Source: a virus. From it: 20,335 nucleotides of DNA. The DNA lies in the IMG/VR virus record IMGVR_UViG_3300031999_000243, positions 1-20,335 of that record; one strand, given 5' to 3'. The position numbers and the translations under genes are program-made. Numbering within the stretch: position 1 is the first letter of the stretch; each line of letters begins with the position of its first letter. The notes below the pieces were generated by a model. The model was not told where the DNA came from, did no database searches, and was given only the letters and a program-made list of their open reading frames with translations. Of the stretch, positions 6,535 through 12,702 are shown piece by piece.

Positions 6535-7417
6535 CGAGAGCCATAATTGGAAGTGGATGGTGCCTGGGATGATTTTGCCGCTGTTGATGCTGCTGGCGCG
6601 GGCGTTCTATTTGTCTCCGCATGAGTGGGTGCGGTGGGTGGGTATGATGCCAGGGTTCGCGGCGTTGATCTGCGCGATCGCGGCGGTGTCGAATTTCTTC
6701 ATCTATCTGCGGGACCAGAATACTGCGTTCATCGAGCGGAAATATGGGGTGATGAATGAGACGTATACAGCCAGGGAGCTGAGGGCGGCGCAGGGGGTGC
6801 ATCCGCAGGTGGCGCAGATGATCCTGGGTGAGCGGGACCGCTTGTGGAGGTTGAAGGCAGGGGATGTGACCGTGGGGATCATTCCGCATAGCGTGCTGTT
6901 CGATGCTCCGAGTGTGACCGATATGTTCTTCATGTATTTTCTTGAGAATTCGTCTGCGACGAAGGTGATGCCGATGCACGGGAGGCTGGTGGAGGGGAGA
7001 AAGAATGTTTTCGATCCGCACAGGCAGACGGATGAGTACACGATGTATCGGGACCTGATCGCAATGCTGGCGATGAAGCGGATCATTGTGCAGTGGAATA
7101 ATTTTTCAGCGTGGGAGTGGAACCAGCCATGGGATCCCGCTTTGGTGGCGGCGAATTGGGGATTGGAGTTGGAGACCCCCTCTGCCGCTGAAGCGGCATC
7201 TCCCCCAAATAGCGAAGAACAAGAGCGCCATTTGGGGGAGAAAGAGACGGTGACTATAAATCCGCCTGCGAGGGTTGAAGATGAAATCACGGATGAGGAT
7301 TGGAAGGCTATCAAGGATTTTGAGATTGAGCATGAGGTAAAGAATAAGATGACAAGGGAGATCTATGACAGTTTGCCGAAAGATGTACGCGGTCACGCAC
7401 TGATTGTTCAAAAATAA
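6527..7417 (+). CDS. hypothetical membrane-anchored protein
   Basis: This 296-residue protein has two hydrophobic segments near the N terminus (about 11-28 and 38-61), then a soluble region of about 230 residues that is probably cytoplasmic. TAGGAGG (6515-6521) lies 5 bases before ATG. Residues about 217-239 are encoded by a dispersed hairpin repeat and form a low-complexity, charged linker. Past it lies a helical C-terminal tail (DEDWKAIKDFEIEHEVK). It sits between the candidate origin and the actin-like gene, so a role in tethering DNA or the segregation filament is conceivable but unsupported. I do not recognise its family. Confidence 0.6.
   Translation: MYSESHNWKWMVPGMILPLLMLLARAFYLSPHEWVRWVGMMPGFAALICAIAAVSNFFIYLRDQNTAFIERKYGVMNETYTARELRAAQGVHPQVAQMILGERDRLWRLKAGDVTVGIIPHSVLFDAPSVTDMFFMYFLENSSATKVMPMHGRLVEGRKNVFDPHRQTDEYTMYRDLIAMLAMKRIIVQWNNFSAWEWNQPWDPALVAANWGLELETPSAAEAASPPNSEEQERHLGEKETVTINPPARVEDEITDEDWKAIKDFEIEHEVKNKMTREIYDSLPKDVRGHALIVQK
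7176..7243. repeat. dispersed hairpin repeat translated in frame
   Basis: CCCCCTCTGCCGCTGAAGCGGC is followed by ATCTCCCCCAAAT and, after a variable loop, ATTTGGGGGAG. It adds about 23 residues to the membrane-anchored protein without a stop or frameshift. Confidence 0.75.
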
Positions 7418-7442
7418 TTATTTCAAAAAGGAGAAATAAGCT

Positions 7443-8423
7443 ATGTCTATCAAATTTGGTTGTGATCTGGGTCAGAGTTCGTTGAAGTTCGTGGGGGTGA
7501 ATGGGGCGCTGCAATTCGCTTCGATGGCGGCGTTGTATGGCAGTGAGAGCGCGGATTTTGGGAAGAAGCGCAAGCGCCCGATGGTGGTGGAAGGTGATTT
7601 TGGGAAGTTGTTCGTGGGACATGGGGCGCATACGTATGGGATCCCCGTGGAGAATTTGGACTTCGACCGCCTGGCTGGGACGCCTGAGATGCGGGCTGTG
7701 TTCTACGGTGCGATGACGGCGTACATGCGCAAGTATGGGACGTTCGCTTCACCGTTGACTTTGGTGGTGGGTCTGCCTTTCCAGATGATGATGGGGGAGG
7801 GTGCAAGCGTGGACAAGTTCCGCAAGTCTGTGAACGGATGGCTGGGCGGGGAGCATGAGTGGACTGCGGATGGAAAGCAATTCACGCTGAGCGTTGAGCA
7901 GACGCATTTGTATCCGCAGGCGATGGGTGCGCCGATCGATTATTCGATCACGATGGATGGGAAGGCTTACAGCGATGAGCGGACGAAGGCGATCCGAAAT
8001 GAGTGTGGGACGATCTCGATCGGGAGCAACACAGTCGAATGCCTGGTGACGAAGCGCGATGAGGATACGAAGAAATTCAACGGCGGAAAGGCGATCGGGG
8101 TGAGGCAGTTGTGGCGGCGCGTGGACCCGAACGGGTATTGGACGTTCGGTGAGTTCGATGAGATGCTGCGGGATGGTACGCTGCCCGATGACCTGGATGT
8201 GACTCCGCATTTGGAGAGCTGGTCTTCGGAGATCCTGGGCTTCGTGAATTCGCTTTGGGGCCAGAGTTACCACCGTTTTTATAAGGTGTTCCTGGTGGGC
8301 GGCGGGGCGATATTGCTGGAGAAGCATATGCGGGCGAAGTTCAACGGGAAAAGCATCATGGCTGATGACCCCGTGATGGCGATCGCGAACGGGTTGTATA
8401 AGGCTGGGTTTGGGTTGAAGTGA
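7443..8423 (+). CDS. parM: ParM/StbA-like actin-family ATPase
   Basis: This 326-residue protein shows the actin-fold signature. The phosphate-1 loop is CDLGQSSLK (7-15, D8 and K15), the phosphate-2 loop is GTISIGSNT (189-197), the adenosine loop is FLVGGGA (283-289), and a final MAIANGLYKAG helix (312-322) matches ParM relatives. Such proteins polymerise with ATP to push DNA copies apart or to position phage DNA. The phosphate-2 loop has Ser192 where actins normally have Asp, which may change hydrolysis. A good ribosome site (AAAGGAG) lies about 10 bases before ATG. The next gene is a ParR-like candidate partner. Phage actins such as AlpC of corynephage CGP3 are precedents. Confidence 0.8.
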   Translation: MSIKFGCDLGQSSLKFVGVNGALQFASMAALYGSESADFGKKRKRPMVVEGDFGKLFVGHGAHTYGIPVENLDFDRLAGTPEMRAVFYGAMTAYMRKYGTFASPLTLVVGLPFQMMMGEGASVDKFRKSVNGWLGGEHEWTADGKQFTLSVEQTHLYPQAMGAPIDYSITMDGKAYSDERTKAIRNECGTISIGSNTVECLVTKRDEDTKKFNGGKAIGVRQLWRRVDPNGYWTFGEFDEMLRDGTLPDDLDVTPHLESWSSEILGFVNSLWGQSYHRFYKVFLVGGGAILLEKHMRAKFNGKSIMADDPVMAIANGLYKAGFGLK

Positions 8424-8483
8424 CCCCCTCTGTCCTTCGGACATCTCCCCCAAATATCCCTTCGGGAGTATTTGGGGGAGAAA
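8424..8483. repeat. dispersed hairpin repeat, CTGTCCTTCGGACA type
   Basis: The TGTCCTTCGGACA mini-hairpin is followed by TCTCCCCCAAATA and TATTTGGGGGAGAA arms around a CCCTTCGGG loop. It lies between the actin-like gene and its partner. Near-identical heads occur at 14296, 18943 and 19444. Confidence 0.8.
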
Positions 8484-8498
8484 GGAAATGGAGAATTT

Positions 8499-8771
8499 AT
8501 GGCGAGGATGAAGAAACTTGGCAAGGCTCGGCATTTACATATCGATCCTTACATTTGGAGGGGGGAGGATCCGCGCAGGGATGCGGTGTTGGAGTGGTAT
8601 GACAATCTTCCAAGCCGCCAGCGGACTGCGCTGGTTATGGAGTTGATCGCTGCGGCGTTGCTCGGTGAGCTGGGTCCGCAGGTGAAGGCGGCTGTGTCTG
8701 ATGGGAATACGGAAGAGGCGATCGATGCGCTAAAGGATGTGTTGGGTGCGTTTGGAGGGGCGGATGATTGA
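8499..8771 (+). CDS. ParR-like DNA-binding adaptor of the actin-like protein
   Basis: The 90-residue product starts at ATG 8499 with GGAG (8490-8493) five bases upstream; an upstream in-frame ATG at 8472 lies in the repeat. The pattern is a short strand (RHLHIDPYIW), then a helix (DAVLEWYDNLPSRQRTALV), then a hydrophobic helix (MELIAAALLG). This resembles the ribbon-helix-helix N domain of ParR/StbB adaptors, which bind a centromere and cap actin filaments. It directly follows the ParM-like gene, as in type II partition operons, and a tandem repeat follows it. The C-terminal part (EEAIDALKDVLGAF) could contact the filament. The family call rests on pattern and context. Confidence 0.55.
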   Translation: MARMKKLGKARHLHIDPYIWRGEDPRRDAVLEWYDNLPSRQRTALVMELIAAALLGELGPQVKAAVSDGNTEEAIDALKDVLGAFGGADD

Positions 8772-8776
8772 CCATG

Positions 8777-8820
8777 TCAATTTAACCGCTAAATTGAAAC
8801 CGTTCAATTTAACCGCTAAA
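8777..8820. repeat. two 17 bp direct repeats, candidate parC centromere
   Basis: TCAATTTAACCGCTAAA occurs at 8777-8793 and 8804-8820, a 27-base period. Within the first copy and its flank, TCAATTTA (8777-8784) and TAAATTGA (8790-8797) form a dyad. The repeats lie 6 bases after the ParR-like stop, a plausible adaptor-binding site. Confidence 0.6.
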
Positions 8821-8822
8821 AA

Positions 8823-8899
8823 CTCCCCCACTCAATGATCGGTTTGGGGCGTGCGCTGGGGACGTGTGCGGAAATGGAAATCTTCCCTTAGTGGGGGAG
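8823..8899. repeat. long-loop inverted repeat CTCCCCCACT / AGTGGGGGAG
   Basis: Ten-base perfect arms at 8823-8832 and 8890-8899 enclose about 57 bases. It resembles the C/G repeat family but with a longer, different loop. ATGATCGG appears both inside (8835) and just after (8905). Confidence 0.6.
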
Positions 8900-8920
8900 G
8901 GGACATGATCGGAGGTTGTG

Positions 8921-9100
8921 ATGTTGAAATTGGTATGCGTCAAATGTAAAAAAGAAATTATGGCAAATGTAAAAGGTAATTATAAAATGATCTTACAGAT
9001 GGGACCGCGAGGGTTTCGGACATACGCAACTTGCACTCTTTGCGCGGCGAAGATGGAGAAGGCCAATGGAACAAGTGGTAAGAAGCGTACTTTTGCATGA
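8921..9100 (+). CDS. small zinc-ribbon-like protein
   Basis: This 59-residue basic protein has CVKC near its start and CTLC in its second half, the spacing of a small zinc ribbon. ATG 8921 is preferred over the adjacent GTG 8918 because GGAGG (8911-8915) is then 5 bases away. There is no membrane segment, and the tail is lysine-rich (KRTFA). Its end overlaps the next gene by 35 bases. It could bind nucleic acid, but the family is not recognised. Confidence 0.55.
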   Translation: MLKLVCVKCKKEIMANVKGNYKMILQMGPRGFRTYATCTLCAAKMEKANGTSGKKRTFA

Positions 9101-9509
9101 TGGGATGGTCTGCAGGAAGGTGATCGCGGATAATGCCAACATCCGATGGTGGCATTATGTTCCGAAGGCGGTTCGTGATAGAGCGACATTCGACGATGGT
9201 CATGATGAGGCGCTGGGTATTTATACGCTGGAGTTGACGTGGCCTGTGTATGGTATGTGGGATGTGGCGAATTATGGCCCGAAGAAGTTTCGGCGGTTGA
9301 TGATGGTGAATATGGTGTACGCGGCGCGGGTGAGCGATTGTATTGAGATGGCGCGGGTGGAGTTCTTTTCACGGTCCCATTTTGCGCCTGGGTTTGCGTT
9401 CGTGCGCGATCTGCCTGCTGGGGCAGAGAACGGGATGGATGTGCATGGTTTGGTGTTGTGTGCGGCTGAGTGGATGCCTGGTCAATGTGTGGCGGTGGGT
9501 GGAAGGTAA
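9066..9509 (+). CDS. hypothetical protein
   Basis: This 147-residue ORF starts at ATG 9066 behind GGAGAAGG (9055-9062) and overlaps the preceding gene by 35 bases. The sequence mixes hydrophobic and aromatic residues (IRWWHYVPKAV, LTWPVYGMWDVANYG) and has no clear membrane span, signal or catalytic motif I can name. Codon use matches the neighbouring phage genes, which supports it being coding. A hairpin repeat follows the stop at once. Function unknown. Confidence 0.55.
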   Translation: MEQVVRSVLLHDGMVCRKVIADNANIRWWHYVPKAVRDRATFDDGHDEALGIYTLELTWPVYGMWDVANYGPKKFRRLMMVNMVYAARVSDCIEMARVEFFSRSHFAPGFAFVRDLPAGAENGMDVHGLVLCAAEWMPGQCVAVGGR

Positions 9510-9510
9510 A

Positions 9511-9546
9511 CCCACCCTCACCCTGCCCTCTCCCTAAAGGGAGAGG
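9511..9546. repeat. dispersed repeat, CCTCTCCC-TAAA-GGGAGAGG type
   Basis: CCCACCCTCACCCTG is followed by CCTCTCCC, a TAAA loop and GGGAGAGG. It belongs to a second repeat subtype that returns inside the portal gene (19564). It fills the gap between two genes. Confidence 0.75.
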
Positions 9547-9563
9547 ATGATAAGGAGAAAATT

Positions 9564-9923
9564 ATGAAAGAGATGAAGCAGTGGCGTTGTAGGAATGGTC
9601 ATATTTTGGGGTTCATCGAGTGGAATGGGGACGGGCTGCCGCAGTTGAAGGTGCTGAGGACGGCGCTGGATATGGAGGCGGAGCATCCAAATGAGGTGGA
9701 TCTGATCGGTCCGCTGCGGGGGATGATGCCTGTGCGTTGTTCGATCTGCGACGATGTGCAGGTGTGGCGGATCACGTCTGATGGGTTGGTTGATCTGTTT
9801 TCGCAGTTGAGCGATAAGGATGTATTTGAGTTTTCAAAGAGGTTGCTGCAGATGAGTGGGAAGGTGTTGGATCTGGAAGACCCATCAAATCCAATGCCGA
9901 GGAGAGTGAGTGATGGCAGTTAG
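9564..9923 (+). CDS. hypothetical protein with two CxxC/H pairs
   Basis: This 119-residue protein has CRNGH near the N terminus (about residues 9-13) and CSIC in the middle (about 58-61), a pattern that suggests a zinc-bound fold. The rest includes a helical C-terminal region (LVDLFSQLSDKDVFEFSKRLL). AAGGAG lies close before ATG. The end overlaps the DUF4326 gene by 11 bases. The overall layout (short strand region, then a DLFEDL-like helix) is loosely similar to the 6125-6436 product, but I cannot show homology by eye. Function unknown. Confidence 0.55.
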   Translation: MKEMKQWRCRNGHILGFIEWNGDGLPQLKVLRTALDMEAEHPNEVDLIGPLRGMMPVRCSICDDVQVWRITSDGLVDLFSQLSDKDVFEFSKRLLQMSGKVLDLEDPSNPMPRRVSDGS

Positions 9924-10263
9924 AATTCAACGTAAAAGAACAAAAGATTGGAAGATGCCTGAAGGCGCAATTTATGTTGGACGCCCTACAAAGTGGGGTA
10001 ATGAATATAAGGTTGGAGATTCATATCCGTTTATCGAAGTTCATTTATGCACGCTTGAAGATGTCATTTGGTTGTATGAAGTTGATCTGAAAGGAATGGA
10101 AGGACTTGGTGTGCTTGATGAATTTCTTGAACCATTGCGCGGCAAAGATCTGGTTTGCTGGTGCCCATTGGATAAGCCCTGTCATGCGGATGTGCTTTTG
10201 CGGCTTGCGAATATGGAAGAAAAGCCTGGCGTTTGTTCGCAGGGATTTGATATGAGCGTGTGA
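9913..10263 (+). CDS. DUF4326 domain protein
   Basis: This 116-residue protein matches the DUF4326 pattern found in phages and bacteria. It has PEGAIYVGRPTKWGN near the start, LRGKDLVCWCPLDKPCHADVLL near the end, and a central YEVDL helix. The cysteine and histidine cluster CWCPxxxPCHAD suggests metal binding or catalysis, but no reaction is established for the family. ATG 9913 is preferred; GGAG (9901-9904) is 8 bases away. The gene is visibly more AT-rich than its neighbours, suggesting a separate origin. It is the last gene before the promoter and terminator pair at 10283-10414. Confidence 0.75.
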   Translation: MAVRIQRKRTKDWKMPEGAIYVGRPTKWGNEYKVGDSYPFIEVHLCTLEDVIWLYEVDLKGMEGLGVLDEFLEPLRGKDLVCWCPLDKPCHADVLLRLANMEEKPGVCSQGFDMSV

Positions 10264-10282
10264 TGGCTCTCTCATTAAAACC

Positions 10283-10310
10283 TTGACAAAATATGTATAA
10301 ATGTTAAAAT
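10283..10310 (+). promoter_or_regulatory. sigma70-type promoter
   Basis: A perfect TTGACA (-35, 10283-10288) is followed after 16 bases by TAAAAT (-10, 10305-10310), in the most AT-rich part of this region. It is the only near-consensus promoter I saw in the window. Transcription would begin near 10317. Confidence 0.7.
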
Positions 10311-10316
10311 TTATAT

Positions 10317-10414
10317 ATAAATGAATAGTTTTATTTGCTAGCCACTTTCTGTAAGTGGCATGAGTGACGAGTAAGCGCCGTCGTGACTGTGAGAGGTCAC
10401 GACGGCGCTTTTTT
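10317..10414 (+). ncRNA. putative short leader / small RNA
   Basis: Between the promoter and the intrinsic terminator lies about 100 nt without a good reading frame. It contains a perfect 7 bp hairpin, GCCACTT-TCTGT-AAGTGGC (10341-10359), followed by the terminator stem. It could be a stable small RNA or the leader of an antitermination-controlled late operon, as with lambda 6S RNA from pR'. I matched it to no known RNA family. Confidence 0.5.
10373..10414 (+). terminator. strong intrinsic terminator
   Basis: AAGCGCCGTCGTGAC (10373-10387) pairs perfectly over 15 bp with GTCACGACGGCGCTT (10396-10410) across an 8-base loop, and a run of six T ends at 10414. Confidence 0.88.
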
Positions 10415-10420
10415 GTTTTA

Positions 10421-10460
10421 CCCCCATCGGCCTTCGGCCACTTCCCCCTAAAGGGGGAAG
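10421..10460. repeat. dispersed hairpin repeat (short form)
   Basis: GGCCTTCGGCC is followed by CTTCCCCC-TAAA-GGGGGAAG. It sits just after the terminator and before the ribosome site of the next gene. Confidence 0.75.
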
Positions 10461-10480
10461 ATATACAAAGGAGAATTGTT

Positions 10481-10921
10481 ATGAATAAGTTATTTTCAAG
10501 AATTGCATGGATCTGCATTGTGGTTGTTTTGGTTTCGGCTGTGTTCGTTGTGCCTGCTTTCGCACAGACGGGGAACCCCCCCATTGTGCTGCCGCCCATT
10601 ACCGCCGTGACCTTGGTGACGATCATCGCGGCTTTGCTTTCATTGGCACTTGATTACTTCCCTGGCTTGCGTGCCAAGTGGGATGGGCTGGGCGTGGCAG
10701 CGAAGAGGCAATGGTCCGCTGTGTTTGCAGTGGTGATCGTTGGAGGCGTGTTCGGTTTGACGTGTGCAAATGTGGTGACGAGCAATTTGGTTTGCACCAC
10801 CACGGGCGCATGGGATGCGATATCCAATATCATCTATGTGTTCGTGGTTGGCCAGGCTGTTCATGCTGGGACGAAACCCACAGCGGCTTATAAGGCGCGC
10901 CTGTTTGCCGCGAAGGGATAG
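10481..10921 (+). CDS. multi-pass membrane protein, possible holin
   Basis: This 146-residue protein begins with a signal-like hydrophobic segment (8-28) ending AFA-QT. Further membrane segments follow at about 40-58, 78-97 and 112-127. AAAGGAG (10467-10473) is 7 bases before ATG 10481; the open frame extends further upstream but only through the terminator and repeat. Small multi-span proteins at the head of a late operon are often holins, so that is the best guess. No endolysin is recognisable next to it, which weakens the call. A cleaved, secreted membrane protein is the alternative. Confidence 0.5.
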   Translation: MNKLFSRIAWICIVVVLVSAVFVVPAFAQTGNPPIVLPPITAVTLVTIIAALLSLALDYFPGLRAKWDGLGVAAKRQWSAVFAVVIVGGVFGLTCANVVTSNLVCTTTGAWDAISNIIYVFVVGQAVHAGTKPTAAYKARLFAAKG

Positions 10922-10930
10922 TCACAATTT

Positions 10931-10967
10931 CGATGCTTACCGATGCTTACCGATGCTTACCGATGCT
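10931..10967. repeat. 10 bp tandem repeat CGATGCTTAC, 3.7 copies
   Basis: Units start at 10931, 10941, 10951 and 10961 (the last partial). Each contains an ATG, at 10933, 10943, 10953 and 10963, in successive reading frames. Only 10953 is in frame with the HD-GYP gene. Ten is not a multiple of three, so copy-number change would alter which ATG is used. Confidence 0.9.
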
Positions 10968-11525
10968 CTGTTTCGCCTTGATGCGGTAACGGAATTCGCG
11001 CTCAATGCCATGGCTCTGCATGATGCCTGGGAAATTGGGCACAGCATCCGCTCGGCGGAACTGATCGAGGAGCTGGCGTTTGAGATGGAGCTTCGAACCG
11101 CTGACATCGTGTTGTTGAAGTATCTTGCGAAATTGCATGACATCGGGAAACTTGGCATCTCCGATGTCATCCTGAGCAGGCGGAAGTTATCGGTGTCGGA
11201 TATGGATACGATCCGCGGGCACCCCTTCAACGGGGCTGCGCTGATCAAGGATATGAATTTCGATGAGCGCATTACCCTGGGCATTTTGCAGCATCATGAA
11301 TGCTGGGACGGTTCGGGCTATCCGTCTGGATTGATCGGCACCCAGATTACCCTGTGGGCGCGGATGCTTTTGGTAGTGGATACCTATGACGCGATATGCA
11401 GCGAACGTGCAGAACATAAGGCGCGCACCGTGACAGAGACCTTGAAGATCATGGAACGGGAACAAGGTGTCAAATCTGATCCTGACATATTTCGAGTGTT
11501 CCAGAAAATGATGACGAGAACTTAA
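10953..11525 (+). CDS. stand-alone HD-GYP domain phosphodiesterase
   Basis: From ATG 10953 the product is 190 residues, essentially one HD-GYP domain. This metal-dependent family hydrolyses cyclic di-GMP and, in some members, 3'3'-cGAMP. The motifs are complete: H30 (GHSIR), H62-D63 with K66 (HDIGK), H90 (RGHP), H114-H115 (HHECWDGSGYP) and D143 (VVDTYDA). There is no receiver, sensor or membrane domain. The start lies within a tandem repeat and has only a weak AAGGGA ribosome site, so expression may be coupled to the upstream gene or variable. The open frame continues upstream to 10815 inside the membrane gene, but that part has no family match. Such an enzyme is unusual in a phage late operon. 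Confidence 0.83.
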   Translation: MLTDALFRLDAVTEFALNAMALHDAWEIGHSIRSAELIEELAFEMELRTADIVLLKYLAKLHDIGKLGISDVILSRRKLSVSDMDTIRGHPFNGAALIKDMNFDERITLGILQHHECWDGSGYPSGLIGTQITLWARMLLVVDTYDAICSERAEHKARTVTETLKIMEREQGVKSDPDIFRVFQKMMTRT

Positions 11526-11534
11526 TGGTCTGCG

Positions 11535-11969
11535 ATGGAATATCTTCCCTTCTTTTTCGGCGCGGCGGGCCTGCTCGGTTTTTTAGGAACGATCATCACA
11601 CTGCTGGCAAGTAAAAATAAAAACAAGGCAGAGACAGAAAACATAAAGATCGAGACCGAAGAGAAAATGATCGCGCTGCAGGCGCAGCTGCAAGACCAGA
11701 TCATCGCGCTGGTGGAGAGCGGCAAAAAAGATTATCAGGAACGTGAGCAGGAAAGAGTCGCAAAGCGTAATGAATTTGACAGTCTGCATAAAGGTCAAAT
11801 GCAATTGCGCGAAGAACTGCAAAGCGAAAGGTCGAGAAACATCCAGTTGATGAGCGAGAAAGCGGACCTGGAGAAACTGATCCGCAGGCTTGAATCAACA
11901 CTGATCCAGATCAACAATGATGTGACGACGATCAAGAAAAATACAGGCCAATTACCTGGTCAGAAATAA
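11535..11969 (+). CDS. membrane-anchored coiled-coil protein
   Basis: This 144-residue protein has one N-terminal membrane segment (about 4-25, FFFGAAGLLGFLGTIITLLA). A long charged helical stretch follows (about 30-130) with heptad-like leucine, isoleucine and alanine spacing, rich in E, K, Q and R. The ribosome site is weak and the gene starts 9 bases after the HD-GYP stop, so translation is probably coupled. Position near a possible holin suggests a lysis accessory such as an inner-membrane spanin. That is only a layout analogy, and spanins need a Gram-negative-type envelope. Confidence 0.6.
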   Translation: MEYLPFFFGAAGLLGFLGTIITLLASKNKNKAETENIKIETEEKMIALQAQLQDQIIALVESGKKDYQEREQERVAKRNEFDSLHKGQMQLREELQSERSRNIQLMSEKADLEKLIRRLESTLIQINNDVTTIKKNTGQLPGQK

Positions 11970-11979
11970 AAGGAATTGT

Positions 11980-12702
11980 ATGAGTAACGGACGTTTGGAC
12001 AAACCTGTATATCAATTGCCGCTGGATTTTAAATGGGTGGGCGTTGATGAGGCGATCCAGCAGGATGAGAAGGTATCGAATGAAGCTGCATTGGCGGCTC
12101 TTTCGGCTTTACGGATCAAAATCAAAAATGATAGCGGCGCTGAGGTTGAAATCACGCCGCGATGGATGGACCTGTATAAGCGATTGATCGAAGGCGGTTG
12201 GAAGTGGCGCGTGGCGGTCTATATCGCGTGGGCAAGCCAACCGAAGAAATATAGATGGCCAGCGACACAGGAAGAATTGGCGGTGAATTGTTTGGGATTG
12301 AATTCAGACCGCGCGATCGCTACCTGGCGCAAGAAGAATGCGACCATCGATGAGACGATTTCCATGCTGCAGGGGTCGATCATCTTCGACGCTTTGCCCG
12401 ATGCGTTGAATGCGATGGTGGAAGTTGCAACCGAGGCGGATTACAAAGGCCATGCGGACCGCAAGCTGATGTTCGAGATGGGCGGAATCTATACGCCGTC
12501 CAGCAAGATCACAGCGGAGATCGCAAAGAAGTTGAGCAAGTCCAGTTTGGGTGAGAGCGATCTGAGTGATCAGGAGCTGAGAGATATTTCGGCTTATGCG
12601 AGTCATGAGTTGGAAAATCGTCAAGCCCAGCCCCCTTCGGCTTCGCCGCATTCCCCCAATTCGGAGAGTGCATCCGAATTAGGGGAAGAGGATACTGATT
12701 GA
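11980..12702 (+). CDS. probable terminase small subunit
   Basis: This 240-residue protein ends one base into the large terminase start codon (TGATG). The central region has a helix-turn-helix-like stretch (YRWPATQEELAVNCLGLNSDRAIATWRKKN, about 90-120), of the sort used by small terminase subunits to recognise packaging sites. A helical region follows. AAAGGAA lies shortly before ATG. The last 23 residues (PPSASPHSPN onward) are encoded by a dispersed repeat and are probably disordered. The call rests on position and fold pattern; another DNA-binding late protein is possible. Confidence 0.6.
   Translation: MSNGRLDKPVYQLPLDFKWVGVDEAIQQDEKVSNEAALAALSALRIKIKNDSGAEVEITPRWMDLYKRLIEGGWKWRVAVYIAWASQPKKYRWPATQEELAVNCLGLNSDRAIATWRKKNATIDETISMLQGSIIFDALPDALNAMVEVATEADYKGHADRKLMFEMGGIYTPSSKITAEIAKKLSKSSLGESDLSDQELRDISAYASHELENRQAQPPSASPHSPNSESASELGEEDTD
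12631..12689. repeat. dispersed hairpin repeat at the end of a reading frame
   Basis: CCCCCTTCGGCTTCGCCG, then ATTCCCCCAATTCGGA and TCCGAATTAGGGGAAG form pairing arms. It is translated as the C terminus of the small terminase candidate and its GGGGAAGAGG end lies just before the large terminase start. Confidence 0.75.

Noticed and set aside
10364-10480. Upstream extension of the membrane protein frame
   Set aside because: It would start inside the small RNA and translate the terminator stem and a repeat. ATG 10481 has a good ribosome site.
10815-10952. Upstream extension of the HD-GYP frame inside the membrane gene
   Set aside because: That part overlaps the membrane protein in another frame and lacks HD-GYP family features. 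The domain is complete from 10953.
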